A stretch of 64,000 bases of DNA from Roseobacter insulae (GCF_019375555.1 NZ_JAHXDN010000002.1:310001-374000), one strand, 5' to 3'. Shown: positions 50,733 to 59,468, numbered from the stretch's first letter. Program-made: numbers and translations. Notes: a model not told the origin generated them from the sequence alone.

Positions 50733-53030
50733 ATGGAAAAGTTTGGCAAATCACAATCAATCACACGTGTGGAAGACCTGCGTTTCCTGACCGGACATGG
50801 CCGCTATGTCGATGATATCGCCCCGGAGAACGCGCTGCGGGCCTTCGTCTTCCGGGCGCCGGTTGCGCATGCCACGATCACGGGTCTGAACGTCGATGCG
50901 GCACGGGATGCCGATGGCGTTCACGCGGTGCTGACGGTCGCCGATCTCGAAGCGGCGGGCATGGACATCAATATGTTCGGGGCGACGGTGAAAAATCGCG
51001 ATGGTTCCGCCGGTGCCGCCCCCAAGCGCCCGTTGCTGGCGAAAGACAAGATGCGGTTTGTCGGCGAGCCGGTTGCGTTTATCGTGGCCGACACGCTCGA
51101 CCAGGCCCGCGATGCGGCGGAAATGATCGAACTGGACTACGAGGATCTGCCGGCCAAGATGGATCTGGCCACCGGCGGCACAGCGGTGCATGACGAGGCG
51201 CCGGACAACCGGGCGTTCGACTGGGGCCTTGGTGATGAAGCGGCCACCGACGCGGCCTTCAGGGCGGCGGCCAGAACGGTCAGCCTGGAGGTTGGCGACA
51301 ACCGGATCATCGTGAACTCGCTGGAACCGCGCGGCTGCTTTGCCGAGTGGGAGGGCGACAGGGTGCATGTCTCTCTGGGCGGCCAGGGTGTCTGGGGGCA
51401 GAAGGAATTCATCGCCAGGGCGCTGGCGCTGCCCGAAGAGCGGGTCCGGGTGACCACGCCGGATGTTGGCGGCGGGTTCGGGATGAAGGGGTTTCCCTAT
51501 CCCGAATATGCGCTTGCCGCGCAGGCCGCGCGCGCCGTGGGCAGGCCGGTGCGGTGGATGTCGGAGCGCACCGAGGCGATGCTGTCGGACAACGCGGGCC
51601 GCGATCTGACCTCGACCGCCGAGTTTGCCTTTGACGAAAACCACAGGATTACCGGCTACCGCGTGCACACACGCTGCAACATGGGCGCTTACAACAGCCA
51701 TTTCGCGCAGTACATTCAGAGCCAGTTGTTCAGCCGGGTGCTGTCGGGCGTTTACGATGTGCCGAACACGTGGCTGCGGGTCGAGGGGTTCTATACCAAC
51801 ACCACCTATGTCGATGCCTACCGGGGTGCGGGACGACCCGAGGCGATTTACGTGCTGGAACGCCTGATGGACCGTGCGGCGCGCGAGCTGGGGGTGGACC
51901 CGATCGCGTTGCGGCGGCGCAATTTCATCAAGCCCGACCAGTTCCCCTATGCCACCACCGTGGGCGAAACCTACGATGTCGGCGACTTTGACAAGGTGAT
52001 GGACCGCGGCGTCGCGGAGGCCGATCTGTCCGGGTTTGATGCGCGCAAAAAAGCCGATGCGGCGCGGGGACTGCTCAGGGGCGTCGGTTTGTGTTACTAT
52101 ATTGAAAGTATTTTGGGTGATCCTTCGGAAGGCGCGAAGGTGACATTTAATGAGGATGGTACGGTGACGATTTACGTGGGCACGCAATCCACAGGGCAGG
52201 GACATGAGACGGTTTATGCGTCTTTCCTGGCCGATCAGACCGGAATCCCGGCAGAAATGATCACCGTGGTGCAGGGCGACAGCGACCTGATCGCCACGGG
52301 CGGCGGTACCGGCGGGTCCCGCTCCGTCACCGTGCAGAACAACGCGACACTGGCGGCGGTTGCCGAGATGACGGAGAAATTCACCGCCTTCCTGTCGGAT
52401 GAAATGGGCGTGCCTGCGTCCGAGATCAGCTTTGACGATGAACGGTTTCGCGCCGATGGGTCGAACCTGACGCCGACGATGCTGGAGGTTGCGGAGATGG
52501 CCCGCGCGGCCGGTCGTGACGATCTGCTGACGCATGAGGCCCGCGCCACGCTGCCTGCCCGAAGCTTTCCCAACGGTTGCCATGTTTCAGAGGTAGTGGT
52601 GGACCCGGAGACCGGGAGAGTAACCGTGGACCGCTATACTGTTGTTGATGATTTTGGCAATCTTATCAACCCCATGCTGGCCGAAGGTCAGGTGCATGGC
52701 GGGGTGGTTCAGGGCATCGGGCAAGCGATTACCGAGCATGTTGTCTTTGATGAAGACGGCCAGTTGCTCACGGCATCGTTCATGGACTACGCCTTGCCGC
52801 GTGCCGACGACGTGCCCACTATTAGTTTTACATCGGAACCGGTGCCATCCACGGCCAACATCATGGGAATGAAGGGATGTGGCGAAGCGGGCACCGTTGG
52901 CGCGCTGGCCGCTGTTGCCAACGCGGTACAGGATGCGCTTTGGGAGCGGGGCGTGCGGCAGGCCGACATGCCGTTTACCCCGCATAGAGTTTGGGAGCTG
53001 TTGCACAGTGAGGTCCTCGCGGCGGAATAA
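50733..53030 (+). CDS. Form II CoxL-like molybdenum hydroxylase large subunit (orphan)
   Basis: 765-residue molybdopterin-binding subunit of the xanthine oxidase family, starting MEKFGKSQSITRVEDLRFLT with AAAAGGAGCC upstream. The substrate-site loop is DAYRGAGRPEAIYVLERLMD; true (form I) CO dehydrogenases have AYRCSFR with the Cu-binding Cys, so this is a form II enzyme, which may oxidise other compounds and whose substrate is not known. The moco-binding GTQSTGQGHETV, GGTGGSRSV and MKGCGEAGTVG (catalytic Glu) are intact. The medium (FAD) and small (2Fe-2S) subunits that normally lie next to it are absent. Two stretches (about 52090-52180, 52595-52880) use AT-richer codons than the rest. Confidence 0.85.
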   Translation: MEKFGKSQSITRVEDLRFLTGHGRYVDDIAPENALRAFVFRAPVAHATITGLNVDAARDADGVHAVLTVADLEAAGMDINMFGATVKNRDGSAGAAPKRPLLAKDKMRFVGEPVAFIVADTLDQARDAAEMIELDYEDLPAKMDLATGGTAVHDEAPDNRAFDWGLGDEAATDAAFRAAARTVSLEVGDNRIIVNSLEPRGCFAEWEGDRVHVSLGGQGVWGQKEFIARALALPEERVRVTTPDVGGGFGMKGFPYPEYALAAQAARAVGRPVRWMSERTEAMLSDNAGRDLTSTAEFAFDENHRITGYRVHTRCNMGAYNSHFAQYIQSQLFSRVLSGVYDVPNTWLRVEGFYTNTTYVDAYRGAGRPEAIYVLERLMDRAARELGVDPIALRRRNFIKPDQFPYATTVGETYDVGDFDKVMDRGVAEADLSGFDARKKADAARGLLRGVGLCYYIESILGDPSEGAKVTFNEDGTVTIYVGTQSTGQGHETVYASFLADQTGIPAEMITVVQGDSDLIATGGGTGGSRSVTVQNNATLAAVAEMTEKFTAFLSDEMGVPASEISFDDERFRADGSNLTPTMLEVAEMARAAGRDDLLTHEARATLPARSFPNGCHVSEVVVDPETGRVTVDRYTVVDDFGNLINPMLAEGQVHGGVVQGIGQAITEHVVFDEDGQLLTASFMDYALPRADDVPTISFTSEPVPSTANIMGMKGCGEAGTVGALAAVANAVQDALWERGVRQADMPFTPHRVWELLHSEVLAAE

Positions 53031-54087
53031 CAGATGGCTCGGCTGGCTGCGCAGCAGGTTCTGGCGCCGGCCCGACAGCGATTTCGGCCCAAGACGCGGC
53101 CCGGTTGTTCATGTCGTGATCCTCGATGGCACCATGTCGTCGCTGAAACCAGGGTGCGAAACCAACGCCGGGCGCGCGTATCACCTGTGCCGCGAAGTGG
53201 GCAGCCCGCTGTCGATCTACTACGAACCCGGCCTGCAATGGAGCAACTGGCGGTCCGCCGTGGATGTGATGCAGGGTCGGGGGATCAACCGTCAGATACG
53301 CCGCGCCTATGGCTATCTTGCCTCGCGGTACCGGCCTGGCGACAAGATTTTCCTGATGGGCTATTCGCGCGGCGCCTATGCGGTGCGCAGTCTCGCGGGG
53401 GTGATCGACCGGATGGGGCTGCTGCGCGCGGAGGGAGCGACGGAGCGCAACATCCGCGATGTCTACCGCCACTATGAAGGGGATCCCGACAGTACCAGCG
53501 CCCGAAGTTTCGTTTCGGCCCATTGTCTGACCGGGGTGGAGATCGAGATGATCGGGGTGTGGGATACGGTCAAATCGCTGGGTTTCAATGCGCCGGTGCT
53601 GTGGCGTCTGAGCGAAAAACGCCATGCTTTCCACAACCATCACCTCAGCCATAACGTCAAGGCCGGGTATCATGCGCTGGCGCTGGACGAGACCCGCGTG
53701 GTCTACGCGCCGGTCATGTGGTCCTCGCCCGATGCGTTCGAGGGTCATGTGGAGCAGATGTGGTTTCCCGGCACGCATGGCGATGTCGGTGGACAGTTGG
53801 GCGGCTACGAGGTCGCCCGCAGCCTCGCGAACATCCCGCTGGTGTGGATGCTGGAACGGGCGCAGATCCGCGGCCTGCCGCTGCCGGACGGATGGGCCCG
53901 GCGGTTTGCGCAGGATGCCACGGCGCCCTCAACCGGGACCTTCCGGGGGTATGGCAAATGGTTCATTTCCCGCCGGGCCAGAAAAGTGGGGACCGACGGG
54001 TCCGAGCGTCTGCATGACAGCGTGGCGATACGGGCGGCGGCCTTGCCAACGCCACGCAGGATCATGCGCGGCCTGAAACGCGCCTGA
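53008..54087 (+). CDS. DUF2235 alpha/beta-hydrolase
   Basis: 359-residue protein starting at GTG 53008, inside the last 23 bases of the CoxL-like gene, which points to translational coupling; the in-frame ATG at 52879 lies deeper in that gene and is unlikely. The DUF2235 domain shows ILDGTMSSL at the start, GYLASRYRPGDKIFLMGYSR (nucleophile elbow GYSRG), IGVWDTVKSLGF and FPGTHGDVGGQLGG (catalytic Asp/His region). The family includes T6SS phospholipase effectors (Tle1), but no vgr, PAAR or immunity gene is nearby, so an intracellular lipase/esterase or stand-alone hydrolase is more likely. Confidence 0.85.
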   Translation: MRSSRRNNRWLGWLRSRFWRRPDSDFGPRRGPVVHVVILDGTMSSLKPGCETNAGRAYHLCREVGSPLSIYYEPGLQWSNWRSAVDVMQGRGINRQIRRAYGYLASRYRPGDKIFLMGYSRGAYAVRSLAGVIDRMGLLRAEGATERNIRDVYRHYEGDPDSTSARSFVSAHCLTGVEIEMIGVWDTVKSLGFNAPVLWRLSEKRHAFHNHHLSHNVKAGYHALALDETRVVYAPVMWSSPDAFEGHVEQMWFPGTHGDVGGQLGGYEVARSLANIPLVWMLERAQIRGLPLPDGWARRFAQDATAPSTGTFRGYGKWFISRRARKVGTDGSERLHDSVAIRAAALPTPRRIMRGLKRA

Positions 54088-54091
54088 CCGC

Positions 54092-54751
54092 TCAGGTGAA
54101 CGGATTGTCGTAATAGGCGGCCAGATGCTCGTATTCCGGTTGCAGGAAGGTGCCGATCACCGCCTGCGTCCGGGGGGTCAGATCGTCGAGCCGCAGCGGG
54201 CGTTTGCTGGAATTGAAGCGCGGGACAGTGACGGGATGTCCAACCCGTGCCGACAGATCCTTCTGCAGGTCCGGTATGCGCGCCACCGTATAGACCGCGT
54301 CGAAATCCAGCGGCTGCACCCCGACAAACAGCCGCGTCGGCAAGGCGTGATGCTTTATCACCGAAGACAGCTGCATGTAGGTTTCGATGTTCTGAAAGAA
54401 GAAATCCGGATCCGGGTCATCCGTGACGTCGCTTTGCCGCCGGATCCTGGGGCTCTTCAGCAGGTCTTTGCGGCCATCCACCCGGTCGGAATAAACCGCC
54501 AGAAGCCGTTTCAGCGGATCGCGTACCACGGTAAAGCGCCACCAGTCGCTGTATTTGCGCCACCTGTGCGGCCGAAAACGCCGGGTGTGGTAGGCCTTGT
54601 GAATCAGATCATGATCCTGCGCGACCTGCTCAAGGGTGACCGGCGCACCCGGATCGATGGACGCAAGTGCCGCCTTCACCGAGGTGCAGGCAGCCTTCGG
54701 CACCGCCATATAGGCGATCTTATGGGCTGAAACTGCAATTACCATGGGCAT
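54092..54751 (-). CDS. Sulfotransferase family 2 protein
   Basis: 219-residue PAPS-dependent sulfotransferase domain protein. The 5'-phosphosulfate loop is MAVPKAACTSVKAALASID and the 3'-phosphate site is RFTVVRDPLKRLLAVYSDRV; both are the hallmarks of the HNK-1/carbohydrate (family 2) branch. VARIPDLQKDLSARVG is a typical late helix. It is convergent with the DUF2235 gene (5 bases). Such enzymes decorate surface sugars; the acceptor is unknown. Confidence 0.85.
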   Translation of the reverse strand: MPMVIAVSAHKIAYMAVPKAACTSVKAALASIDPGAPVTLEQVAQDHDLIHKAYHTRRFRPHRWRKYSDWWRFTVVRDPLKRLLAVYSDRVDGRKDLLKSPRIRRQSDVTDDPDPDFFFQNIETYMQLSSVIKHHALPTRLFVGVQPLDFDAVYTVARIPDLQKDLSARVGHPVTVPRFNSSKRPLRLDDLTPRTQAVIGTFLQPEYEHLAAYYDNPFT

Positions 54752-54830
54752 ACCGCATTTTTGTTATTGCTGTGCACCCGTCCCCTTGGGGAGGCTGCCG
54801 CAGGCCTGTGCCCGCATAACAGGAGAACTC

Positions 54831-54917
54831 ATGGGAAAGTGCAACCCTTGGCCTGAAATGACGCCGGGCTGTCAGGTCATTTTCATGATGATGCAGGTTG
54901 TTGACCCCGTGGCGTAG
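54831..54917 (+). CDS. Possible 28-aa ORF
   Basis: ATG at 54831 follows the good ribosome binding site CAGGAGAACTC. The product would be MGKCNPWPEMTPGCQVIFMM followed by MQVVDPVA, 28 residues, with two Cys and a mildly hydrophobic Met-rich middle. The 3' part overlaps the end of the convergent thioesterase gene. No family recognised. It may be a real short peptide or the remnant of a longer gene. Confidence 0.25.
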   Translation: MGKCNPWPEMTPGCQVIFMMMQVVDPVA

Positions 54918-55351
54918 AGCCGGCCGTCATCGCGCCCGCGTATCTCGCCATGAGCGACCCCGGTGGATCGCCCCGCATGATCGACGTCTGCCGTGCAGAC
55001 AACAGCAGTGCCAATCGGGATGTTCCGCAGGATATTCACCTTGTATTCGAGGGTTGTATAGACCGACCCGCGCGGCACGCAGGTCATCACCGAACATCCC
55101 AGCGCGCTGTCCAGCAAGGCACCGTACCACCCGCCATGTACCGTCCCCATCGGGTTCGTCACGTTGAACTCCGGTGTGCCGGAAAAAACCGCCCGGCCCT
55201 CGGAAACCTCCGTCAGGGTGAATCCCATCGTCTCACCAATCGGTGGCCCGCATTCCTCTCCCGACAGGATGGCCTGCATGAATTCCAGCCCCGATCGCTT
55301 CAGGATCATCTGTGGCGGCGGCAGGTCCGCGGGGCTTCTGGCGATGGGCAT
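54872..55351 (-). CDS. PaaI-family hotdog thioesterase
   Basis: 159-residue acyl-CoA thioesterase. The hotdog helix and active-site loop are FNVTNPMGTVHGGWYGALLD, followed by SALGCSVMTCVPRGSVYTTL and YKVNILRNIPIGTAVVCTAD. The HGG helical motif with the following Asp is characteristic of the PaaI/4HBT branch. It likely hydrolyses an aromatic or acyl-CoA to keep CoA free; the substrate is unknown. Confidence 0.9.
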   Translation of the reverse strand: MPIARSPADLPPPQMILKRSGLEFMQAILSGEECGPPIGETMGFTLTEVSEGRAVFSGTPEFNVTNPMGTVHGGWYGALLDSALGCSVMTCVPRGSVYTTLEYKVNILRNIPIGTAVVCTADVDHAGRSTGVAHGEIRGRDDGRLYATGSTTCIIMKMT

Positions 55352-55415
55352 GGCGTTCTCCGAGACAGGTATCTTGTCCCGAAGGCTAGGCCTTTTCTTC
55401 TTTCGCTCACAAGGG

Positions 55416-56285
55416 TTACGCGACGTCCCGTACGCCTGTCACCGCCTGGGTGACGCCAAGGGCATGGCAGATTTCCCGGGTAAGCTCCGGGCGGTTCAAT
55501 GTGTAGAAATGCAGGTTCTCCACACCTTCGTCCACCAGATCGGAACACATCTCGGCGCATATGGCTTTGGCCAGAAGGTCGTGCCGGTTGTCACGGATCG
55601 CCGCGTCAAAGGCCTGATCAAGCCACGCGGGAATCGATGCGCCACAGCGCAGCGCAAACTTGCGCGCGTTGGTCCAGTTGATCACCGGCAGGATGCCCGG
55701 GGTGATCGGGGCAGTGATTCCCGCCCTGGCGCAGGCATCGCGGAAGCGCAAAAACGTCTCCGTTTCGAAAAAGAACTGCGTGATGGCCTCGTCCGCGCCC
55801 GCGTCGACCTTGGCTTTGAGCCAGTCGATATTGGCCTGCTGGCTGGCCGCGTCAGGGTGCTTTTCGGGGTAGGCGCCGACGCGCAGGGTAAACTGCCCGG
55901 TTTGCGCCAGCGCTTCGATTAACTCGCAGGAATTCGCAAAGCCATCGGGGTGCGGTTGGAAACGGTCCTGGCCCTCGGGGGCGTCACCGCGCAGCGCGAC
56001 GATATCCGTCACACCGGCCTTGGCGAAACGCTGCGCGGTTGCCATGGTTTCGGCCTTTGAGGCCCCGACGCAGGTCAGATGCGCGGCCACCGGCAGCCCG
56101 GAGGATTTGCGCAGCGTATAGGCCGCATCATGGGTCAGATCTCGGGTGCTGCCGCCCGCGCCATAGGTCACCGAAAAGAACCGGGGGTTCAGCGGGGCCA
56201 GCGCCTGCGCGGTCTCCCACAGCTTGAAAGACGCATCAATCGAGCGGGGCGGGAAGACTTCGAACGAAACGGATGGCGTGGGCAT
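55416..56285 (-). CDS. metF: Methylenetetrahydrofolate reductase
   Basis: FAD enzyme reducing 5,10-methylene-THF to 5-methyl-THF for methionine synthesis. The 289-residue product from the ATG at 56285 (GAGGAAACCACCG upstream) shows VSFEVFPPRSIDASFKLWET, FFSVTYGAGGSTRDLT, AAHLTCVGASKAETMATAQR, DIVALRGDAPEGQ and DAGADEAITQFFFETETFLR, the full set of MetF motifs. The upstream in-frame extension runs through metR and is shadow. It diverges from a MetR-type regulator, the classical arrangement. Confidence 0.96.
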   Translation of the reverse strand: MPTPSVSFEVFPPRSIDASFKLWETAQALAPLNPRFFSVTYGAGGSTRDLTHDAAYTLRKSSGLPVAAHLTCVGASKAETMATAQRFAKAGVTDIVALRGDAPEGQDRFQPHPDGFANSCELIEALAQTGQFTLRVGAYPEKHPDAASQQANIDWLKAKVDAGADEAITQFFFETETFLRFRDACARAGITAPITPGILPVINWTNARKFALRCGASIPAWLDQAFDAAIRDNRHDLLAKAICAEMCSDLVDEGVENLHFYTLNRPELTREICHALGVTQAVTGVRDVA

Positions 56286-56331
56286 CGGTGGTTTCCTCTT
56301 GATTTCCTCCCTTGTGCCACACCCCGGATCG

Positions 56332-56344
56332 TGAGACAAATTCA
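56332..56344. promoter_or_regulatory. Candidate MetR-type operator
   Basis: TGAGACAAATTCA matches the MetR consensus TGAA-N5-TTCA at all but one base and has the T-N11-A form of LysR-family sites. It lies between divergent metF and the metR-like gene, where MetR sites are found in enteric bacteria. A second dyad, CTCAT-N7-ATGAG, overlaps the region just before the regulator start. Confidence 0.45.
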
Positions 56345-56372
56345 TAACTCTCATCTTTAACATGAGGATCAT

Positions 56373-57278
56373 ATGCATATCGAGTTCCGGCACCTGCGCA
56401 CGATTCAGGCCATACACGAGGCCGGCGGGCTGGCGCGCGCGGCGGATCAGTTGCACATTACGCAGTCGGCGCTGAGCCATCAGGTCAAGGGGCTGGAGGA
56501 TCAGGCCGGGGTCGAGCTTTTCGTGCGCCGCTCGAAACCGCTGAAACTGTCCCCCGCCGGGATGCGGTTGCTGAAGCTCGCACAGCAGGTTCTGCCCCAG
56601 GTGCAGGCCCTGCAGGATGAGTTCACCGGTCTGCGCGCGGGCAGCACCGGCCGGATGCACATCGCGATCGAGTGCCACGCGTGTTTCGAATGGCTGTTCC
56701 CGGTGCTGGAGAAGTTTCGCAAGAACTGGGCGGACGTGGATGTCGATATCCGCCCGGGGCTGGCCTTTGATGCGCTGCCCGCGCTGCTGAAGGAAGAAGT
56801 CGATCTGGTGGTGTCCTCCGATCCGGAGGATCTGCCCGGCGTTGAATTTGTAGAACTCTTTGATTATGCGCCTGTTTTCGTTGCCGCGAGCACACATCCG
56901 CTGGCCCAGAAACCCTATGTGGACGCGGCGGATTTTCGGGGAGAGACCCTGATCACCTACCCGGTGGAGCGCACGCGGCTGGACGTGTTCAGCCAGCTTC
57001 TGATCCCGGCGAAGGTCGAACCGGCTGCGATTCGGCAGGTGGAACTGACGGCGGTGATCCTACTGCTCGTGGCGTCGAACCGCGGCGTGTCGGTGTTGCC
57101 CGACTGGGTGGTGCGCGAGGTGAAATACTCCTCCGATTACATCACCCGGCCGCTGACCCGGGAGGGTATCACGCGCCGGCTGTATGCCGCGGTTCGTCAG
57201 GACGATCTGGACAAGCCCTTCATGAAACAGCTGCTGAAACTGGCCGGGGAGGAAGCCCGGAAACTTCAGGCGCGGTAA
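56373..57278 (+). CDS. metR: LysR-family regulator, MetR-like
   Basis: 301-residue LysR-type transcriptional regulator. N-terminal winged helix-turn-helix: FRHLRTIQAIHEAGGLARAA, DQLHITQSALSHQVKGLEDQ, as in MetR, followed by the ligand-binding domain (about 90-295) with RMHIAIECHACFEWLFPVLE, VDLVVSSDPEDLPGVEFVEL, a region in which MetR senses homocysteine. The ATG at 56373 has GAGG at its proper distance. Its divergence from metF across 88 bases supports control of methionine genes. Confidence 0.9.
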   Translation: MHIEFRHLRTIQAIHEAGGLARAADQLHITQSALSHQVKGLEDQAGVELFVRRSKPLKLSPAGMRLLKLAQQVLPQVQALQDEFTGLRAGSTGRMHIAIECHACFEWLFPVLEKFRKNWADVDVDIRPGLAFDALPALLKEEVDLVVSSDPEDLPGVEFVELFDYAPVFVAASTHPLAQKPYVDAADFRGETLITYPVERTRLDVFSQLLIPAKVEPAAIRQVELTAVILLLVASNRGVSVLPDWVVREVKYSSDYITRPLTREGITRRLYAAVRQDDLDKPFMKQLLKLAGEEARKLQAR

Positions 57279-57361
57279 GGCGGTGCGAGAGGGCTTTGGC
57301 GGCGCAGGCATCCAGGATAGGGTGACGCAATGGCTGAGACGGGCAGGGAAGGTGTGGCAGG

Positions 57362-58456
57362 ATGAAGGCTGACAAGGCGCGCGCGACGCAGGCTGACACG
57401 GCAACGGTGTCGGTGACCCGGCCGGGCGGCACCCCGTTGCAGACATTGGCCCGGAAAGCCAAGGCCAGCCCAAGCACCGCGGCGCTGGGCGCGCTGCAAC
57501 GTCGGGCGGATGCGCGCGCGGGATCCCTCATGCCGGTTCAGCGCGTTGTGGGCGCGGGGCTGGAGCCCGGCACCCGGGTGCGGGATGGCACTGGGCGGCG
57601 GGGGCGTATCGTGGTGTCGGATAACAATGCCACAGACAGCTACAGCGTCGAGTTTGAAGGCAGCGACGGGCCAGTGACCGTGGCGCGGACCGACCTTGAT
57701 CTGGACGTCGATGCCGGTGCCGGGGCTGTGGCGGAGCCGCAGATTGTCGAGGACCACCCCCCGCCGGACGACGTGGAGTTTCACAAAACACCCTTGAAGC
57801 AGGGCGTCTTTACCGGCTCGATCGAAACCGGCCCTAACCGCAATTGGGCGGATCTTCATGTCACCGGCGAGATTGGTCAACCGGCCAATCCCGATGACCT
57901 CAAGGCCTATTTCGAGGATCTTTATCGACTTATGCTGGGCCATCACAAGTTTTCCGGCGTGCCGGGTGTGCTGGAATGGCACCCGACCGGGGCGGTGGTG
58001 ACCAAGCAGATCGTCGAGCTGCTGGGCGCGAGCCTGGGCGGCTGGTATCACTGGGCGCAGGGTCTGGCCGCGCAGAAGATGCGCAAGGCAGCGGCGCAGA
58101 AAAGCGGGGTGGACCGCAACAATCTGGCGGGCAAGATGGACCGGGACATCGTGCCCGAACATATGCATTTCCTGAAATCCCTGCGCGGCACCAAAGGTCT
58201 GGAGATCGGGTATAAGGGCGGCCCGATCAGCCAGGAAAATCAGGATATCTTGCGCGATCCCGAACAGAATAAACAGCTGACCGATGAGCAGATAAACGCG
58301 ATGATGACACCTGATATGCTGGGCGATACCGAGGGCGCGAAAACTGCGCTGGAGGCCTACGAAGGCGTGCTGATGGACGATCAGAACCCGGTAGGCCCCA
58401 GTCTGATCATCATATTGGATTATCGCAGGCTGCCCAGCCTGATCAAAAAGCTCTGA
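57362..58456 (+). CDS. Protein with eCIS-cargo-like LQ/AD/QR leader, function unknown
   Basis: 364-residue protein. Residues about 20-60 (TPLQTLARKAKASPSTAALG, then ALQRRADARAGSLMPVQRVV) repeat the LQ-x2-AD ... vQR pattern found at the N-termini of DUF4157 and related proteins that travel with extracellular contractile injection systems. After it come a small beta-rich stretch (about 66-110: GTRVRDGTGRRGRIVVSDNN) like KOW/Tudor domains, and a C-terminal region (about 140-364) with HHKFSGVPGVLEWHPTGAVV and IIILDYRRLPSLIKKL, of no recognised family. No HExxH protease and no injection-system gene is seen nearby. AGGTGTGGCAGG before the ATG is a good start. Role as a toxin or cargo is an inference from the leader alone. 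Confidence 0.6.
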   Translation: MKADKARATQADTATVSVTRPGGTPLQTLARKAKASPSTAALGALQRRADARAGSLMPVQRVVGAGLEPGTRVRDGTGRRGRIVVSDNNATDSYSVEFEGSDGPVTVARTDLDLDVDAGAGAVAEPQIVEDHPPPDDVEFHKTPLKQGVFTGSIETGPNRNWADLHVTGEIGQPANPDDLKAYFEDLYRLMLGHHKFSGVPGVLEWHPTGAVVTKQIVELLGASLGGWYHWAQGLAAQKMRKAAAQKSGVDRNNLAGKMDRDIVPEHMHFLKSLRGTKGLEIGYKGGPISQENQDILRDPEQNKQLTDEQINAMMTPDMLGDTEGAKTALEAYEGVLMDDQNPVGPSLIIILDYRRLPSLIKKL

Positions 58457-58562
58457 TCCGGGCGGCAGACCGGAGCGTGACACGCGCGCCCTCAGGTTGA
58501 CCGAGATCAAGGACGCAGGCGTTCAAAAGGTGTCTAATTCCGATGACCGGAACGGAGGCACT

Positions 58563-59456
58563 ATGGCACAACACATCGACATACCCGCAGCGGTAAAACC
58601 CCATCAGGCCGAGGGCGCGGAAATTCTGGGCTTTGAGCAGGGGGAGTACCCCTATGCCGAGCGCATGAAACGCGTCGACTACGAGGCGGAGAAGGCGGCC
58701 TTGCAGGTTGAACTGCTGAAAGTCCAGCACTGGGTGCAGGAGACCGACCAGAAGTTCGTGATGCTTTTCGAGGGGCGCGATGCGGCGGGCAAGGGCGGCA
58801 CCATCAAGCGCTTCATGGAGCATCTGAACCCACGGGCCGCGCGGGTCGTGGCGCTTAACAAACCCACCGAGGAAGAACGCGGTCAGTGGTTTTTTCAGCG
58901 CTATGTCAAACACTTGCCGACCAATGGTGAAATCGTACTCTATGACCGGTCCTGGTACAACCGGGCGGGCGTCGAGCGGGTGATGGATTTCTGCGAGCCC
59001 AATGAATACCTCGAATTCATGCGCCAGACGCCGGAGTTCGAACGGATGCTGGTGCGCAGCGGGACACGGCTTTTCAAGTACTGGTTCTCGGTTACGCAGG
59101 ACGAGCAGCGCAAACGCTTTGCCGCGCGCGAAACCGATCCGTTGAAACGGTGGAAACTGTCGCCCATCGACCGGGCGAGCCTTGATAAGTGGGACGATTA
59201 CACGGAGGCCAAGGAGGCGATGTTCTTTTACACCAACACCGCCGATGCCCCCTGGACGGTCATCCGGTCCAACGACAAGAAGCGCGCGCGGCTCAACTGC
59301 ATGCGCCACTTCCTGTCCTGCCTTGACTATCCCGACAAGGACGAGAGCGTGGCCCGGCAGCCCGACCCCAAGATCGTTCACCAGGCCGAGACCGTCGTGC
59401 ATGCGGCGGACCATATTCTGGCCACTTCCCTTCACCCGAAAATCCGCAAGAAGTAA
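58563..59456 (+). CDS. ppk2: Polyphosphate kinase 2
   Basis: Transfers phosphate between polyphosphate and nucleoside di-/triphosphates. The 297-residue product from the ATG at 58563 (CGGAGGCACT upstream) shows the P-loop FEGRDAAGKGGTIKRF, the Walker B/lid region IVLYDRSWYNRAGVERVMDF, WFSVTQDEQRKRFAARETDP and RARLNCMRHFL. This is single-domain PPK2 (class I-like). It lies between the LQ/AD/QR protein and a YdcH-like gene; no ppk1 is here. Confidence 0.95.
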   Translation: MAQHIDIPAAVKPHQAEGAEILGFEQGEYPYAERMKRVDYEAEKAALQVELLKVQHWVQETDQKFVMLFEGRDAAGKGGTIKRFMEHLNPRAARVVALNKPTEEERGQWFFQRYVKHLPTNGEIVLYDRSWYNRAGVERVMDFCEPNEYLEFMRQTPEFERMLVRSGTRLFKYWFSVTQDEQRKRFAARETDPLKRWKLSPIDRASLDKWDDYTEAKEAMFFYTNTADAPWTVIRSNDKKRARLNCMRHFLSCLDYPDKDESVARQPDPKIVHQAETVVHAADHILATSLHPKIRKK

Positions 59457-59468
59457 CAAGGCGATTAT

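Noticed and set aside
50757-52583. 608-aa minus-strand ORF antisense to the CoxL-like gene
   Set aside because: Composition is that of an antisense frame and the plus-strand gene has complete motifs.
50733-53030. True carbon monoxide dehydrogenase (form I CoxL)
   Set aside because: Active-site loop is AYRGAGR, not AYRCSFR, and the partner subunits are absent.
53008-54087. Type VI secretion phospholipase effector
   Set aside because: The hydrolase fold fits, but no VgrG, Hcp, PAAR or immunity gene is near; kept as DUF2235 only.
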